Assembly: GCA_020883125.1 (NCBI GenBank)
Contig: JAHREW010000017.1
Coordinates: 1-64,000 of the forward strand
Length of the DNA: 64,000 bases
Direction of reading: 5' to 3'
From: Microcoleus sp. CAWBG506
GTDB lineage: Bacteria > Cyanobacteriota > Cyanobacteriia > Cyanobacteriales > Microcoleaceae
Positions 34,570-43,008 of the stretch are shown here, piece after piece. The notes beneath the pieces were generated by a model, which did not search any database, was not told the DNA's origin, and worked only from the letters and a program-made list of their open reading frames with translations. Position 1 is the first letter of the stretch, and every line of letters starts with the position of its first letter. The position numbers and the translations under genes are program-made.

Positions 34570-36567
34570 ATGCAATTCCTCGAACTCGTCCTCAAAAACT
34601 TCGGTCCCTATGCAGGCACTCAAACCATCAATCTCCGTCCAGAAAAAGACGGCAATCCATGCCCCATAGTCCTATTTGGGGGCATGAATGGCGGTGGCAA
34701 AACTACCCTCTTGGACGCCATTCGCCTCGCCCTCTACGGCGGCAGAGCTCAATGTTCCACCAGAGGCAATTTAAGCTACAGCGACTTCCTCAATCAATCA
34801 GTCAATCGCCACACTCCACCCTTAGACGATACCAGGGTTGAATTAATATTTGAACAAGTTCAAGATGATAAATTAAGCACATTTAAAATAGTTAGATACT
34901 GGAAAAAAAACGATATCAAAGACACCCTAAGTATTCTCATATATAGCGAATTTGTGACCGATTGGTGGGCAGACAAAGCCCTGAGCAACACCTGGGATGA
35001 ATACATCGAAACCATGCTACCAGTCGGCATATCTAACCTGTTTCTTTTTGATGGTGAACAAGTAAAAGAACTCGCGGAACTCGAAACTCCACCAGAATTT
35101 GTAGTGGGCGCAATTAAATCTCTTTTAGGTTTAGAATTAGCCGAACGCCTCGCCGTTGACTTAGAAATATTAGCCAGTCGCAAGCGTAAAGAAATGTCCG
35201 GCAAAAAAGACTTAGCAGCTTTAGAAAAAATTGAAGAAAAATTTAGTAAAATTACTCATAAAATCGCCGATGTCAAGGAAGATGCAACTAACTTAAAAAA
35301 CAAGTTAGAGCAAGCTAAAAAAAATCAGCAACAAGCATCAGATAAGTTTATTTCCGAAGGTGGGAAAATCGCAGCCGATCGCAGCCAACTAGACAGACAA
35401 CTAAACGACTACAGAGCCACTGCTGAAAAATCCCGTGAAGCGATGATTGAATTAGCATCAAATACCCTCCCCTTAGCCCTAATTTCCCCCCTGCTCAGCC
35501 AAGCCAAAACCCAAGCAGAAACAGAAGCCAGCCAGCAGCGAGCCAAAATTGCCCAAAATATTATCAAAGAAAAAAGCGATCGCCTCCTCAACTACATCGC
35601 CGAAATTTCATTGAACCCCGAACAACTAGACAAAATACAAGACTTCATCCGCCAAGAAAATAGAGAACTAGAACAGCTAATCGGCTCCGACACCACCCCC
35701 TGGTTAGCAGCCGACAATGACAACATCCAACAACTAGAAAATATCCTCAACCACCAAATCCAATTCCAGCAAACCACAGCCGCCGAAATCATAAAAAAAA
35801 TCCAAAATATAGAATCAGAAATCGACTTCTCTGAGAGACAATTAGCCACCGCCGCTTCTCCCGAAGCCTACAAAGAACTAGAAATAGAGTTAAAAAACAC
35901 CCAAGAAGCAGTCGCTAATGCAGCAGCAGACTTGGTGTCAGTTAACCGCTACATCGAGGAATTAGAAAAAGAATTAGCCCAAGTCAAAAAAGAATTAGAA
36001 AACTACAGCAGCGAATTCATCACCATCAGAAACAGCCAACACATCATCGCCTCCATCGCTAAAGCCCAAGCCACTCTCAAACAATTCAAAGAAAAACTTA
36101 CCCTCAAAAAACTCAATAAACTAGAAGTAGAAATCACCGATTGTTTCCGCTACCTGCTGCACAAAACTGACTTAGTACACAGAGTAGCCATAGATACCCA
36201 AACCTTTAGTCTTTCCATCTACGATACCGAAGGAAAACAAGTACCCAAACACCGACTTTCAGCAGGAGAAAAACAACTGCTAGCGATCGCCTTTTTGTGG
36301 GGATTAGCCAGGGTATCCGGGAGACAATTACCAGTCGCCATCGACACTCCCCTAGGCCGCCTCGACTCCTCCCATCGCAACAACCTAGTCGAACGCTATT
36401 TCCCCTCCGCCAGCCACCAAGTCATCCTACTATCAACAGATACAGAAATTGGCAAAACAGAATATGATAAGCTGCAAGAATTAGAGGCGATCGCCCACAG
36501 CTACATCCTCCAATATGATTCCGCCAAACGCCAAACCACCGTTGAAACTGGTTACTTTTGGCCATAA
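34570..36567 (+). CDS. dndD: DNA sulfur modification ATPase DndD
   Basis: About 665 residues from this ATG (MQFLELVLKNFGPYAGTQTI), where SMC-like DndD proteins begin; the frame is open 21 codons further into IS-flanking DNA. Walker A is GGMNGGGKTTLLDAIRLALYG (21 residues; core NGGGKTT), followed by a long coiled coil (~residues 200-510) and the ABC signature/Walker B end (HRLSAGEKQLLAIAFLWGLAR, LPVAIDTPLGRLDS). DndD works with DndC and DndE to put phosphorothioate into the DNA backbone. The usual upstream dndB and dndC are absent; an IS607-type element stands there. The remaining DndD looks complete. Confidence 0.92.
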   Translation: MQFLELVLKNFGPYAGTQTINLRPEKDGNPCPIVLFGGMNGGGKTTLLDAIRLALYGGRAQCSTRGNLSYSDFLNQSVNRHTPPLDDTRVELIFEQVQDDKLSTFKIVRYWKKNDIKDTLSILIYSEFVTDWWADKALSNTWDEYIETMLPVGISNLFLFDGEQVKELAELETPPEFVVGAIKSLLGLELAERLAVDLEILASRKRKEMSGKKDLAALEKIEEKFSKITHKIADVKEDATNLKNKLEQAKKNQQQASDKFISEGGKIAADRSQLDRQLNDYRATAEKSREAMIELASNTLPLALISPLLSQAKTQAETEASQQRAKIAQNIIKEKSDRLLNYIAEISLNPEQLDKIQDFIRQENRELEQLIGSDTTPWLAADNDNIQQLENILNHQIQFQQTTAAEIIKKIQNIESEIDFSERQLATAASPEAYKELEIELKNTQEAVANAAADLVSVNRYIEELEKELAQVKKELENYSSEFITIRNSQHIIASIAKAQATLKQFKEKLTLKKLNKLEVEITDCFRYLLHKTDLVHRVAIDTQTFSLSIYDTEGKQVPKHRLSAGEKQLLAIAFLWGLARVSGRQLPVAIDTPLGRLDSSHRNNLVERYFPSASHQVILLSTDTEIGKTEYDKLQELEAIAHSYILQYDSAKRQTTVETGYFWP

Positions 36568-36589
36568 AAATTCGCCCTAAAAAATAGAA

Positions 36590-36618
36590 GCAACCCCTTG
36601 ACTTTGCCCTGGGGTTGC
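36590..36618 (+). terminator. Hairpin after dndD
   Basis: GCAACCCC/GGGGTTGC form a perfect 8-bp stem with a 13-nt loop, 23 bp past the dndD stop. No T-run follows, so it is either a weak terminator or a processing hairpin. Confidence 0.4.
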
Positions 36619-36633
36619 GGTACTATATATAGA

Positions 36634-36680
36634 ATAATGGGATGCTTGCGAAAATTTTATTTTTGCCACCATCCCATTAT
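36634..36680. repeat. Inverted repeat between dndD and dndE
   Basis: The 11-bp arms ATAATGGGATG/CATCCCATTAT enclose a 25-nt AT-rich loop. With the preceding hairpin it fills the 311-bp gap between dndD and dndE, genes that are normally a few bases apart. The rest of the gap contains a doubled TTTTTGTGGT unit (36759-36785). Confidence 0.6.
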
Positions 36681-36878
36681 ATAGGATAAATCCTTATATA
36701 ATCACAATAGCAGAAAACCCTGTATATATCAACCCAGCGCCGTGTAAAAAAATGTAAATTTTTGTGGTAAATTTTTGTGGTGAATTTTGGTTGACAACCT
36801 CAGTTTTGAAAAGCCTATCTAGAGGCTGTGCAGGCTCAATATTAACAATCATACAACATATCAAAAAATCATCAACCT

Positions 36879-37280
36879 ATGGAACCACCAGTCGATCGCA
36901 TCCGCCTCTCCCAAACAGGGAAAGACCAACTATCCAAACTGAAACGAGCGACCAAAATTGACCAGTGGAACATCTTGTGTCGGTGGGGTTTTTGCCGATC
37001 GCTAGCCGAGCCGAGCATTCCCTCTCCCGTACCAATTCCTAGCGACAGCAATGTCGAATTAAGTTGGGATGTTTTTGGTGGCGACATGGCTGATATCTTG
37101 ATAATTGCTCTGAAGCAGCGCTGTCACAATGACAACTTAGGAACAGAAAAAGATACTCTCGCTAAACAGTTTCGCCTCCACTTGCACCGTGGGATAGGCT
37201 ATTTAGCTGGCGATCCGAATATTAAAAAAATAGAAAACTTAATTGCGATCGCCCGATCGCCAGAAAAATTAAGAAATTAA
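36879..37280 (+). CDS. dndE: DNA sulfur modification protein DndE
   Basis: 133 residues. The sequence PPVDRIRLSQTGKDQLSKLKRATKIDQWNILCRW..CRSLAEPS is characteristic of DndE, a small basic protein that forms tetramers and binds nicked DNA in the phosphorothioation complex. The middle VELSWDVFGGDMADILIIALKQRC and the C-terminal LHLHRGIGYLAGD are also as in the family. It is separated from dndD by a 311-bp repeat-containing gap, so close coupling is lost, although the same direction is kept. It looks full length. Confidence 0.9.
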   Translation: MEPPVDRIRLSQTGKDQLSKLKRATKIDQWNILCRWGFCRSLAEPSIPSPVPIPSDSNVELSWDVFGGDMADILIIALKQRCHNDNLGTEKDTLAKQFRLHLHRGIGYLAGDPNIKKIENLIAIARSPEKLRN

Positions 37281-37607
37281 CTGATTGTGGAATCTGGAGA
37301 GACTTGTGACTTCAACAGCGGGAAAAAATGACCTACAGGACCTTGACCTTTTCCAATATCTAAAGCATATTGGATAATTATCATGGTATTTTGACAAAGC
37401 TCGGATACCGTAATCGCTCAAAAATTCATTGGAATCTAACATTTTTTGCAAGATAAGTTGCAGTCGCTCTTTATTCACCAACGACAAGTACAAGCCTTTT
37501 TTATTATCGCTAACAAGTTCAATATTGCTGTGTTTGGTAAGCGTGTGGCGATTTTCAACAAACCAATACATGCGGTTTTTGAAATCGGAAGCTAAATATT
37601 TATCCAC
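37269..37607 (-). pseudogene. Fragment of an MGH1-like (GH63-type) glycoside hydrolase gene
   Basis: On the minus strand the segment MYWFVENRHTLTKH, then LVNKERLQLILQKML and NEFLSDYGIRALSKYHDNYP, matches the catalytic-domain stretch of large (about 900-residue) MGH1-like glucosidases, where FLSPYGIRSLSRYH is highly conserved (recalled). No further parts of such a gene are found on either side, and after YHDNYP the reading changes to unrelated sequence. It is an isolated remnant of about 75 codons. Its 3' end overlaps the dndE end by 12 bp. Confidence 0.6.
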
Positions 37608-37630
37608 TGGAATTCAATAAAAATCTACTT

Positions 37631-37726
37631 TCTACCTTTATTGATAAGTTAGATTTAGACCCGGATTTGATTTTAAATCACCCTAACTTTCCTTCAGTCT
37701 TGTCTTATGGTACTCTGGCTGCTTAA
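37631..37726 (+). pseudogene. Short orphan coding remnant
   Basis: The plus strand reads S-T-F-I-D-K-L-D-L-D-P-D-L-I-L-N-H-P-N-F and continues for 11 residues to a stop, with no start codon upstream in frame. The composition looks coding, but the family is not recognised. With the adjacent fragment, it shows that the 330 bp before the CHAT gene are debris. The remaining gap to 37937 is AT-rich and probably holds the CHAT gene promoter. Confidence 0.35.
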
Positions 37727-37937
37727 AAACTGTCCGGAGTATTGAAATATAACAAACATTAAAAATTAACAGCTATTCACATATTCACAACAATTTTATT
37801 TTTATTCAAAACAACGAATTTGGTCGGTATGCCGTAGCTGATTACTCCAAACGAAAGTATCGTTAGTTATGGCTCTTTCGTAGGATTATTACGATCTGAC
37901 AATATGGAGAGCAAGAAATAATGAGAGGACATGACGC

Positions 37938-40900
37938 ATGAACGCCTTTGAGTTCGAGATTACCATCCAGAGCCAATCAGGTGTGAGTAGCTGGCCGATT
38001 GTTGTCAGGTGTAAGCAACCAGATGGGCTAACCACCCATTCAAAAGAGACTCTTGAGCTAACTCAGGATGACTTAAACAAACTCACCCAACAGCAAGAGA
38101 ACGAGAAAGAATATGGCATCCTTTTGGGCCAAGCCCTGTTTCGAGGATCTGTGCGCGAGACTTTTGTTCGCGCCCTATCCAAGAGTACCCAAGACTGCCG
38201 CCTGCGAATTTTACTCTCAATTGAAGCGGCGGACAACGATAAAGTCAAGACCTTACATTGGGAACGACTGTGTGCTCCCATTGATGCCGACGGAGATTGG
38301 TATCTTTTAGCCCGTAACCAGCGCGTGCCATTTTCCCTGTACATTCCCACTATTATAGATCGCCGCTTTCCGCCAATTGGGCGGCGTGACTTGCGATCGC
38401 TGGTGCTGGCAGCCAGTCCCTCGAATATAGGAAAATATCAACTAGCGCCCTTTGATGTTGAGGCAGCCTTATCAGGAGTCAAAGCAGCTCTCGGTGATAT
38501 TCCTTACGATATGCTAGCAAATGACGTTACAGGTGCCCTCGGTCCGCCCACGCTACAAGAACTATCTAAGCAACTGACCCAGGCCCAGAAACCCTACACC
38601 TTACTCCACTTGATCTGCCACGGCAAGCTGATGGCGACAGGTGAGACAGTTTTATACTGGGCGCAAGCTGACAATCAAGTTCTGCCAGTAACTGCCGAAG
38701 ACCTGATCGGAGAATTGAAGAACATCGGTAATTATCAGAGGAGTTTACCTCACTTTGCCTTCCTCTGCACTTGTGAGAGTGCCGACCCCAGAGCCGAAGG
38801 AGCATTAGGCGGATTAGCTCAGCGATTAGTCAGAAATCTGGGGATGCCCGCAGTCATCGCCATGACCCGCAAAGTGAGCGTAGAGACAGGCTTGGCTCTA
38901 GGACAGAGCTTTTACCGACGACTCAGAGAGTCCGGAGAAGTAGACACGGCCCTGCAAGAAGCCACAGCCGGACTGTCCAAGCGCCACGATATTACAGTAC
39001 CAGCCCTATTCAGCCGCTTGGGTGGACGTCCCTTGTTCAGCGATCGCCTCGACGATCGGGAACTAACAGACGAGGAAATCGAGTATGGTCTGGAAAAGCT
39101 GCAACAGCTCCTCCAAGAGCGAGCCCCTCATGCCTCCGTACTCAAACAGAGGTTTGAAACCCAGGTAAAGACGCTAAAAAATACCAGGGGAGCCGACTCA
39201 CGCACCGCCCGCTCAGATCGTCATCAGGCAATAGTTGAACTCAACAACCTCTGCGACCAAGTGCTCGATCTCACTTTTGACGCTCTGGCAGCCTTGGGTA
39301 AGGAACCACCAGAATACAAGGCCCAGTGCCCCTTCCCTGGGCTGTCTTCCTTCGGTGATCAAAAATACCACAAGTTCTTCTTTGGGCGTGACGAGCTGAT
39401 TAAGGACTTACAAAAAGAACTGGCGAAGGACAATTTCTTAGCCGTAATCGGCACTTCGGGTAGTGGCAAGTCATCGGTGGTGTTAGCGGGGCTGATTCCT
39501 AAGCTCAAAGAGGAGGAGCTAAGCCTCCAGTGGGCTTACATGACGCCAGGAAAAGAGCCTCTGAGACAGCTAGAAAGACAATTAAAAAGATTATCGAAGG
39601 TATTAGAGCCACATTCAATATTAGTAGTAGACCAATTTGAGGAACTTTTTACACTCTGTGAGGATAAAGACCATCGGCAAGCATTCATCGAAAAGTTGTT
39701 AAATATTGCCGAGCCGCGGAAAGTTGTAATCACGATGCGGGCTGACTTTTTGGGAGAGTGTACCTTCTACCCCGAACTGAGAAAGCGGATTGAAACCCGA
39801 CAAAAATTGGTTGGGCCGATGGAACCTGCGGAACTGATTACAGCCATGAAGATGCAGGCAGATAGTGCGGGACTGCGCTTTGAATCGGGCTTGAGCCACT
39901 CGATTCTCAATGACGTGGAAGGGGAGCCTGGAGCGATGCCGCTGCTGCAATATGCGTTGCAGGAACTGTGGAAGCGACGGCGGGGGCGGTGGTTGTGCGA
40001 TGAGGAGTACCAGGCGATTGGCAGAGTCGAAAAGGCGATCGCTAAGACTGCCGATGATTTCTACAATAGCTTGTCAGCTTCGGAGCAAGAGCCAATCCGC
40101 AATATCTTCCTGCGCTTAACTCGCTTGGATGCGAGTGCTGTACCAGGGGAGAAGCGACGGGACACGCGCCGAAGAGTGGAGTTAGAGGATTTAGTGCAAA
40201 CAGGCGATGAGTTAGCCGCGACAAGGAAGTTGGTGCAGCAGTTGTCGGGTGAAGGGGTGCGGCTGGTAGTTACCAGTCGGAACGAAGCTACGGGAAAGGA
40301 AGAAGTAGAAGTCGCTCATGAAGCTTTAATCCGCCACTGGCCGACGTTGCAAAATTGGTTGAATCAGAATCGCAGTGACTTGCAACTGCGAGAAACCATC
40401 AATCAGGCAGCACAGGAGTGGCAGCAGCACCAGGAGCAACCAGACAAAGACATTTATCTCATCCTTCAGGGGGGACGATTAGAAGATGCTGAGGTGTTGT
40501 GGAAGCACCCCAAATTTGTGCATCTCAATCAACTTGAGGCGGAGTATGTTTTGGCTTGTGTCCAGTTGCGCCAGCGACGACGCCAGCTTGAGGAACAACG
40601 CAGAAAGCGTCAGCTTATGGTGGCTGTGAGCGTTGCTTGGGTCTTGGGTGGATTTGCCATTTTTGCTGGGTATCAGTGGAGGAAAGCAGAAAGTCAGCAA
40701 ATTCAGGCTTTTCTAACATCTGCTGAAGCCCGCTTGACTTCTAATCAAACACTGGATGCAAGGATAGAAAGTTTAAGAGCTGCCAAAGCACTTAAGCAGT
40801 CATTCTGGCAACCACTTTGGCATGAGGCTGGGTTAAAAAATCAAGTGCTAGGCAAGCTGTCCCAAACAATTTATGCAGGACAGGAAGTTAACCGTTTAGA

Positions 40901-42893
40901 AAGCAATCAAAGGCAAGTTTATAATCTCGCTTTCAGCCCGGATGGCAAGACTCTGGCTACCAGTGGATCTGAAAGCCTATTTCGCCCGGTGTCAACGATC
41001 GTCCTGTGGGACACTTTTGGCAAGCAGTTGGCCAATTTCAAAACGAAGCAAGGTAAGGTCAATAGCGTGGTGTTCAGCCGGGATGGCAAGCTCCTAGTCA
41101 CTGCTGGATTAGACGGCACCGCCCGCCTGTGGGACACTTCTGGCAATCAGTTGGCTGTCCTCAAAGAGCATCAAGGCGAGGTCAAGAGCGCCGTGTTCAG
41201 CCGGGATGGCAAGGTCATAGTCACTGCTGGAAAAGACCGCACCGCCCGCCTGTGGAACACAAAAGGCAAGCAGTTGGCCGTTCTCCAAGGGCATCAAGGC
41301 GAGGTCAAGAGCGCCCTGATCAGCCGGGATGGCAAGCTCATAGTCACTGCTGGAAAAGACGGCACCGCCCGTCTGTGGGACACAAAAGGCAAGCCGTTGG
41401 GCATTCTCAAAGAGCATCAAGGTGAGGTTAATAGCGTGGCGTTAAGCCCGAATGGCAAGCTTTTCGTCACTGCGGGAGACGAGGGCTTCATTCATGTGTG
41501 GGACACTTCCAGTGAACGATCGATCAACCGCAAACAGCATAAAGGTGAGGTCTATACCGTGGCGTTCAGTCCGGATGGCAAGCTTTTCGTCAGTGGTGGG
41601 CAAGACAACACCGCCCACCTGTGGGACACCGCCCGTCTGTGGGACACAAAAGGCAAGCTGTTTGTCACTCTCTATGGGCATAAAGGTGATATCAATAACG
41701 TGGTGTTCAGCCCGGACGGCAAGCTCCTAGCCACTGCTGGATTAGACGACACCACCCGCCTGTGGGACACAAAAGGCAAGCCGTTGTTCGTCCTCAAAAT
41801 GAATCAAGGTGAGGACAAGAGCGCCATGTTCAGCCCGGATGGCAAACTTTTGGTCACTGCAGGAGAAGACGGCACCGCCCGCCTGTGGGACACTACAGGC
41901 AAGCAGTTTGTCATTCTCAAAGGACATCAAGGTAATGTCTATGATGCAAAGTTCAGCCGGGATGGCAAGCTCATACTCACTACTGGAGAAGATGGCACCG
42001 CCCGTCTGTGGAACACGTCGGGCAAGCCGTTGGCTGTCCTCAAAGGGCATCAAGGTAATGTCTATGATGCGGAGTTTAGTGAGGATGGCAAGCTCATATT
42101 CACTGCGGGAGCAGACGGCACCGCCCGTCTGTGGTACACCTCTGGCAAGCCGTTGACTGTCCTCCAAGGGCATCAAGGTAATGTCTGGAGTGTGAATTTC
42201 AGCCGGAATGGTAAGTTCATAGTCACGGCGGGTGCAGATGGCACCGCCCGTCTGTGGGACATAAAAGGCAAGCAGTTGGCCGTTCTCAAAGGGCATCTAG
42301 GTAATGTCTATGATGCGGAGTTTAGTGGGGATGGCAAGCTCCTAGTCACTGCGGGAGCAGATGGCACCGCCCGTCTGTGGGACATAAAAGGCAAGCAGTT
42401 GGCCGTTCTCAAAGGGCATCTAGGCAATGTTGGGGGTGCCGAATTTAGTGCCGATGGCAAGCTCATAGTCACTGCGGGAGAAGATAGCACCGCCCGTCTG
42501 TGGGACATAAAAGGCAAGCAGTTGGCCGTTCTCAAAGGGCATCTAGGAAAGCTCTTGGGTGGGGAGTTTAGCCAGGATGGCAAGCTCATAGTTACTGCTG
42601 GAGAAGACGGTACCGCCCGTCTGTGGGACATAAAAGGCAAGCAGTTAGCCGTTCTCCAAGGGTATCAAGGCCGAGTCCATAATGCCAGGTTCAGCCCCGA
42701 TGGCAAGCAGCTAGTCACTGCTGGAGGAGACGGCACCGCTCGCCTGTGGAAAATCGGAGAAATGGATGAACTCGTAGCAATGAACTGCGATTGGGTGCGT
42801 GACTATCTAAAGAACCCCAGTGTCGATCTCAGTGAGAGCGATCGCCATCTTTGTGATGATATTGGCACTGCTAGTAGTTCAACAAAAAATTAG
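37938..42893 (+). CDS. CHAT protease - STAND ATPase - WD40 repeat protein
   Basis: 1651 residues. Residues ~1-380 form a CHAT (caspase-HetF-associated) domain with catalytic-dyad candidates H228 (LLHLICHGKL) and C279 (FLCTCESAD). A STAND ATPase follows at ~460-830: Walker A GTSGSGKSS at 505-513, Walker B HSILVVDQFEELF, and the winged-helix end EVAHEALIRHWPTLQNWL. A single transmembrane helix is at ~893-912. About 15 WD40 repeats follow (~995-1610), then a cysteine-containing tail (MNCDWVRDYL...DRHLCDDI) common to such cyanobacterial proteins. Expected mode: WD40 sensor binding triggers ATPase oligomerisation and protease activation. Convergent with the lipoxygenase operon. Confidence 0.93.
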   Translation: MNAFEFEITIQSQSGVSSWPIVVRCKQPDGLTTHSKETLELTQDDLNKLTQQQENEKEYGILLGQALFRGSVRETFVRALSKSTQDCRLRILLSIEAADNDKVKTLHWERLCAPIDADGDWYLLARNQRVPFSLYIPTIIDRRFPPIGRRDLRSLVLAASPSNIGKYQLAPFDVEAALSGVKAALGDIPYDMLANDVTGALGPPTLQELSKQLTQAQKPYTLLHLICHGKLMATGETVLYWAQADNQVLPVTAEDLIGELKNIGNYQRSLPHFAFLCTCESADPRAEGALGGLAQRLVRNLGMPAVIAMTRKVSVETGLALGQSFYRRLRESGEVDTALQEATAGLSKRHDITVPALFSRLGGRPLFSDRLDDRELTDEEIEYGLEKLQQLLQERAPHASVLKQRFETQVKTLKNTRGADSRTARSDRHQAIVELNNLCDQVLDLTFDALAALGKEPPEYKAQCPFPGLSSFGDQKYHKFFFGRDELIKDLQKELAKDNFLAVIGTSGSGKSSVVLAGLIPKLKEEELSLQWAYMTPGKEPLRQLERQLKRLSKVLEPHSILVVDQFEELFTLCEDKDHRQAFIEKLLNIAEPRKVVITMRADFLGECTFYPELRKRIETRQKLVGPMEPAELITAMKMQADSAGLRFESGLSHSILNDVEGEPGAMPLLQYALQELWKRRRGRWLCDEEYQAIGRVEKAIAKTADDFYNSLSASEQEPIRNIFLRLTRLDASAVPGEKRRDTRRRVELEDLVQTGDELAATRKLVQQLSGEGVRLVVTSRNEATGKEEVEVAHEALIRHWPTLQNWLNQNRSDLQLRETINQAAQEWQQHQEQPDKDIYLILQGGRLEDAEVLWKHPKFVHLNQLEAEYVLACVQLRQRRRQLEEQRRKRQLMVAVSVAWVLGGFAIFAGYQWRKAESQQIQAFLTSAEARLTSNQTLDARIESLRAAKALKQSFWQPLWHEAGLKNQVLGKLSQTIYAGQEVNRLESNQRQVYNLAFSPDGKTLATSGSESLFRPVSTIVLWDTFGKQLANFKTKQGKVNSVVFSRDGKLLVTAGLDGTARLWDTSGNQLAVLKEHQGEVKSAVFSRDGKVIVTAGKDRTARLWNTKGKQLAVLQGHQGEVKSALISRDGKLIVTAGKDGTARLWDTKGKPLGILKEHQGEVNSVALSPNGKLFVTAGDEGFIHVWDTSSERSINRKQHKGEVYTVAFSPDGKLFVSGGQDNTAHLWDTARLWDTKGKLFVTLYGHKGDINNVVFSPDGKLLATAGLDDTTRLWDTKGKPLFVLKMNQGEDKSAMFSPDGKLLVTAGEDGTARLWDTTGKQFVILKGHQGNVYDAKFSRDGKLILTTGEDGTARLWNTSGKPLAVLKGHQGNVYDAEFSEDGKLIFTAGADGTARLWYTSGKPLTVLQGHQGNVWSVNFSRNGKFIVTAGADGTARLWDIKGKQLAVLKGHLGNVYDAEFSGDGKLLVTAGADGTARLWDIKGKQLAVLKGHLGNVGGAEFSADGKLIVTAGEDSTARLWDIKGKQLAVLKGHLGKLLGGEFSQDGKLIVTAGEDGTARLWDIKGKQLAVLQGYQGRVHNARFSPDGKQLVTAGGDGTARLWKIGEMDELVAMNCDWVRDYLKNPSVDLSESDRHLCDDIGTASSSTKN
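40918..42770 (+). repeat. WD40 repeat array with 123-bp DNA period
   Basis: About fifteen 41-residue units are present. The last third (42240-42660) is nearly identical at DNA level: the block GACATAAAAGGCAAGCAGTT recurs at 42258, 42381, 42504 and 42627, exactly 123 bp apart. Near 41620-41640 the sequence CTGTGGGACACCGCC leads directly into CGTCTGTGGGACAC, leaving a duplicated W-D-T-A-R-L-W-D-T, a trace of slippage or unequal recombination. Confidence 0.9.
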
Positions 42894-42948
42894 GGAGCTT
42901 CAGACCGAAACCAGGATACAAGTCCGCTGTGGCCGATCGGCTCCCTAA
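42890..42948. repeat. Inverted repeat between convergent CHAT and C25-like genes
   Basis: Perfect 9-bp arms TTAGGGAGC (42890-42898) and GCTCCCTAA (42940-42948). The left arm contains the TAG stop of the CHAT gene. There is no T-run. It may be a shared hairpin at the transcript ends or a small palindromic element. Confidence 0.5.
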
Positions 42949-43008
42949 CAACCTGAAAGCTGCGCGGCAAAAGTCCCGGCAGCCGTGAGCTGAGGTGCGA
43001 TCGCCCAA

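Noticed and set aside
38566-40224. A second gene on the minus strand within the CHAT gene
   Set aside because: Short frames without start signals. The plus-strand frame is continuous over 1651 codons with known domains.
41109-42640. Several antisense ORFs across the WD40 region
   Set aside because: They are shadows of the repeated coding sequence and show the same 41-residue periodicity on the other strand. None has a ribosome-binding site or family resemblance.
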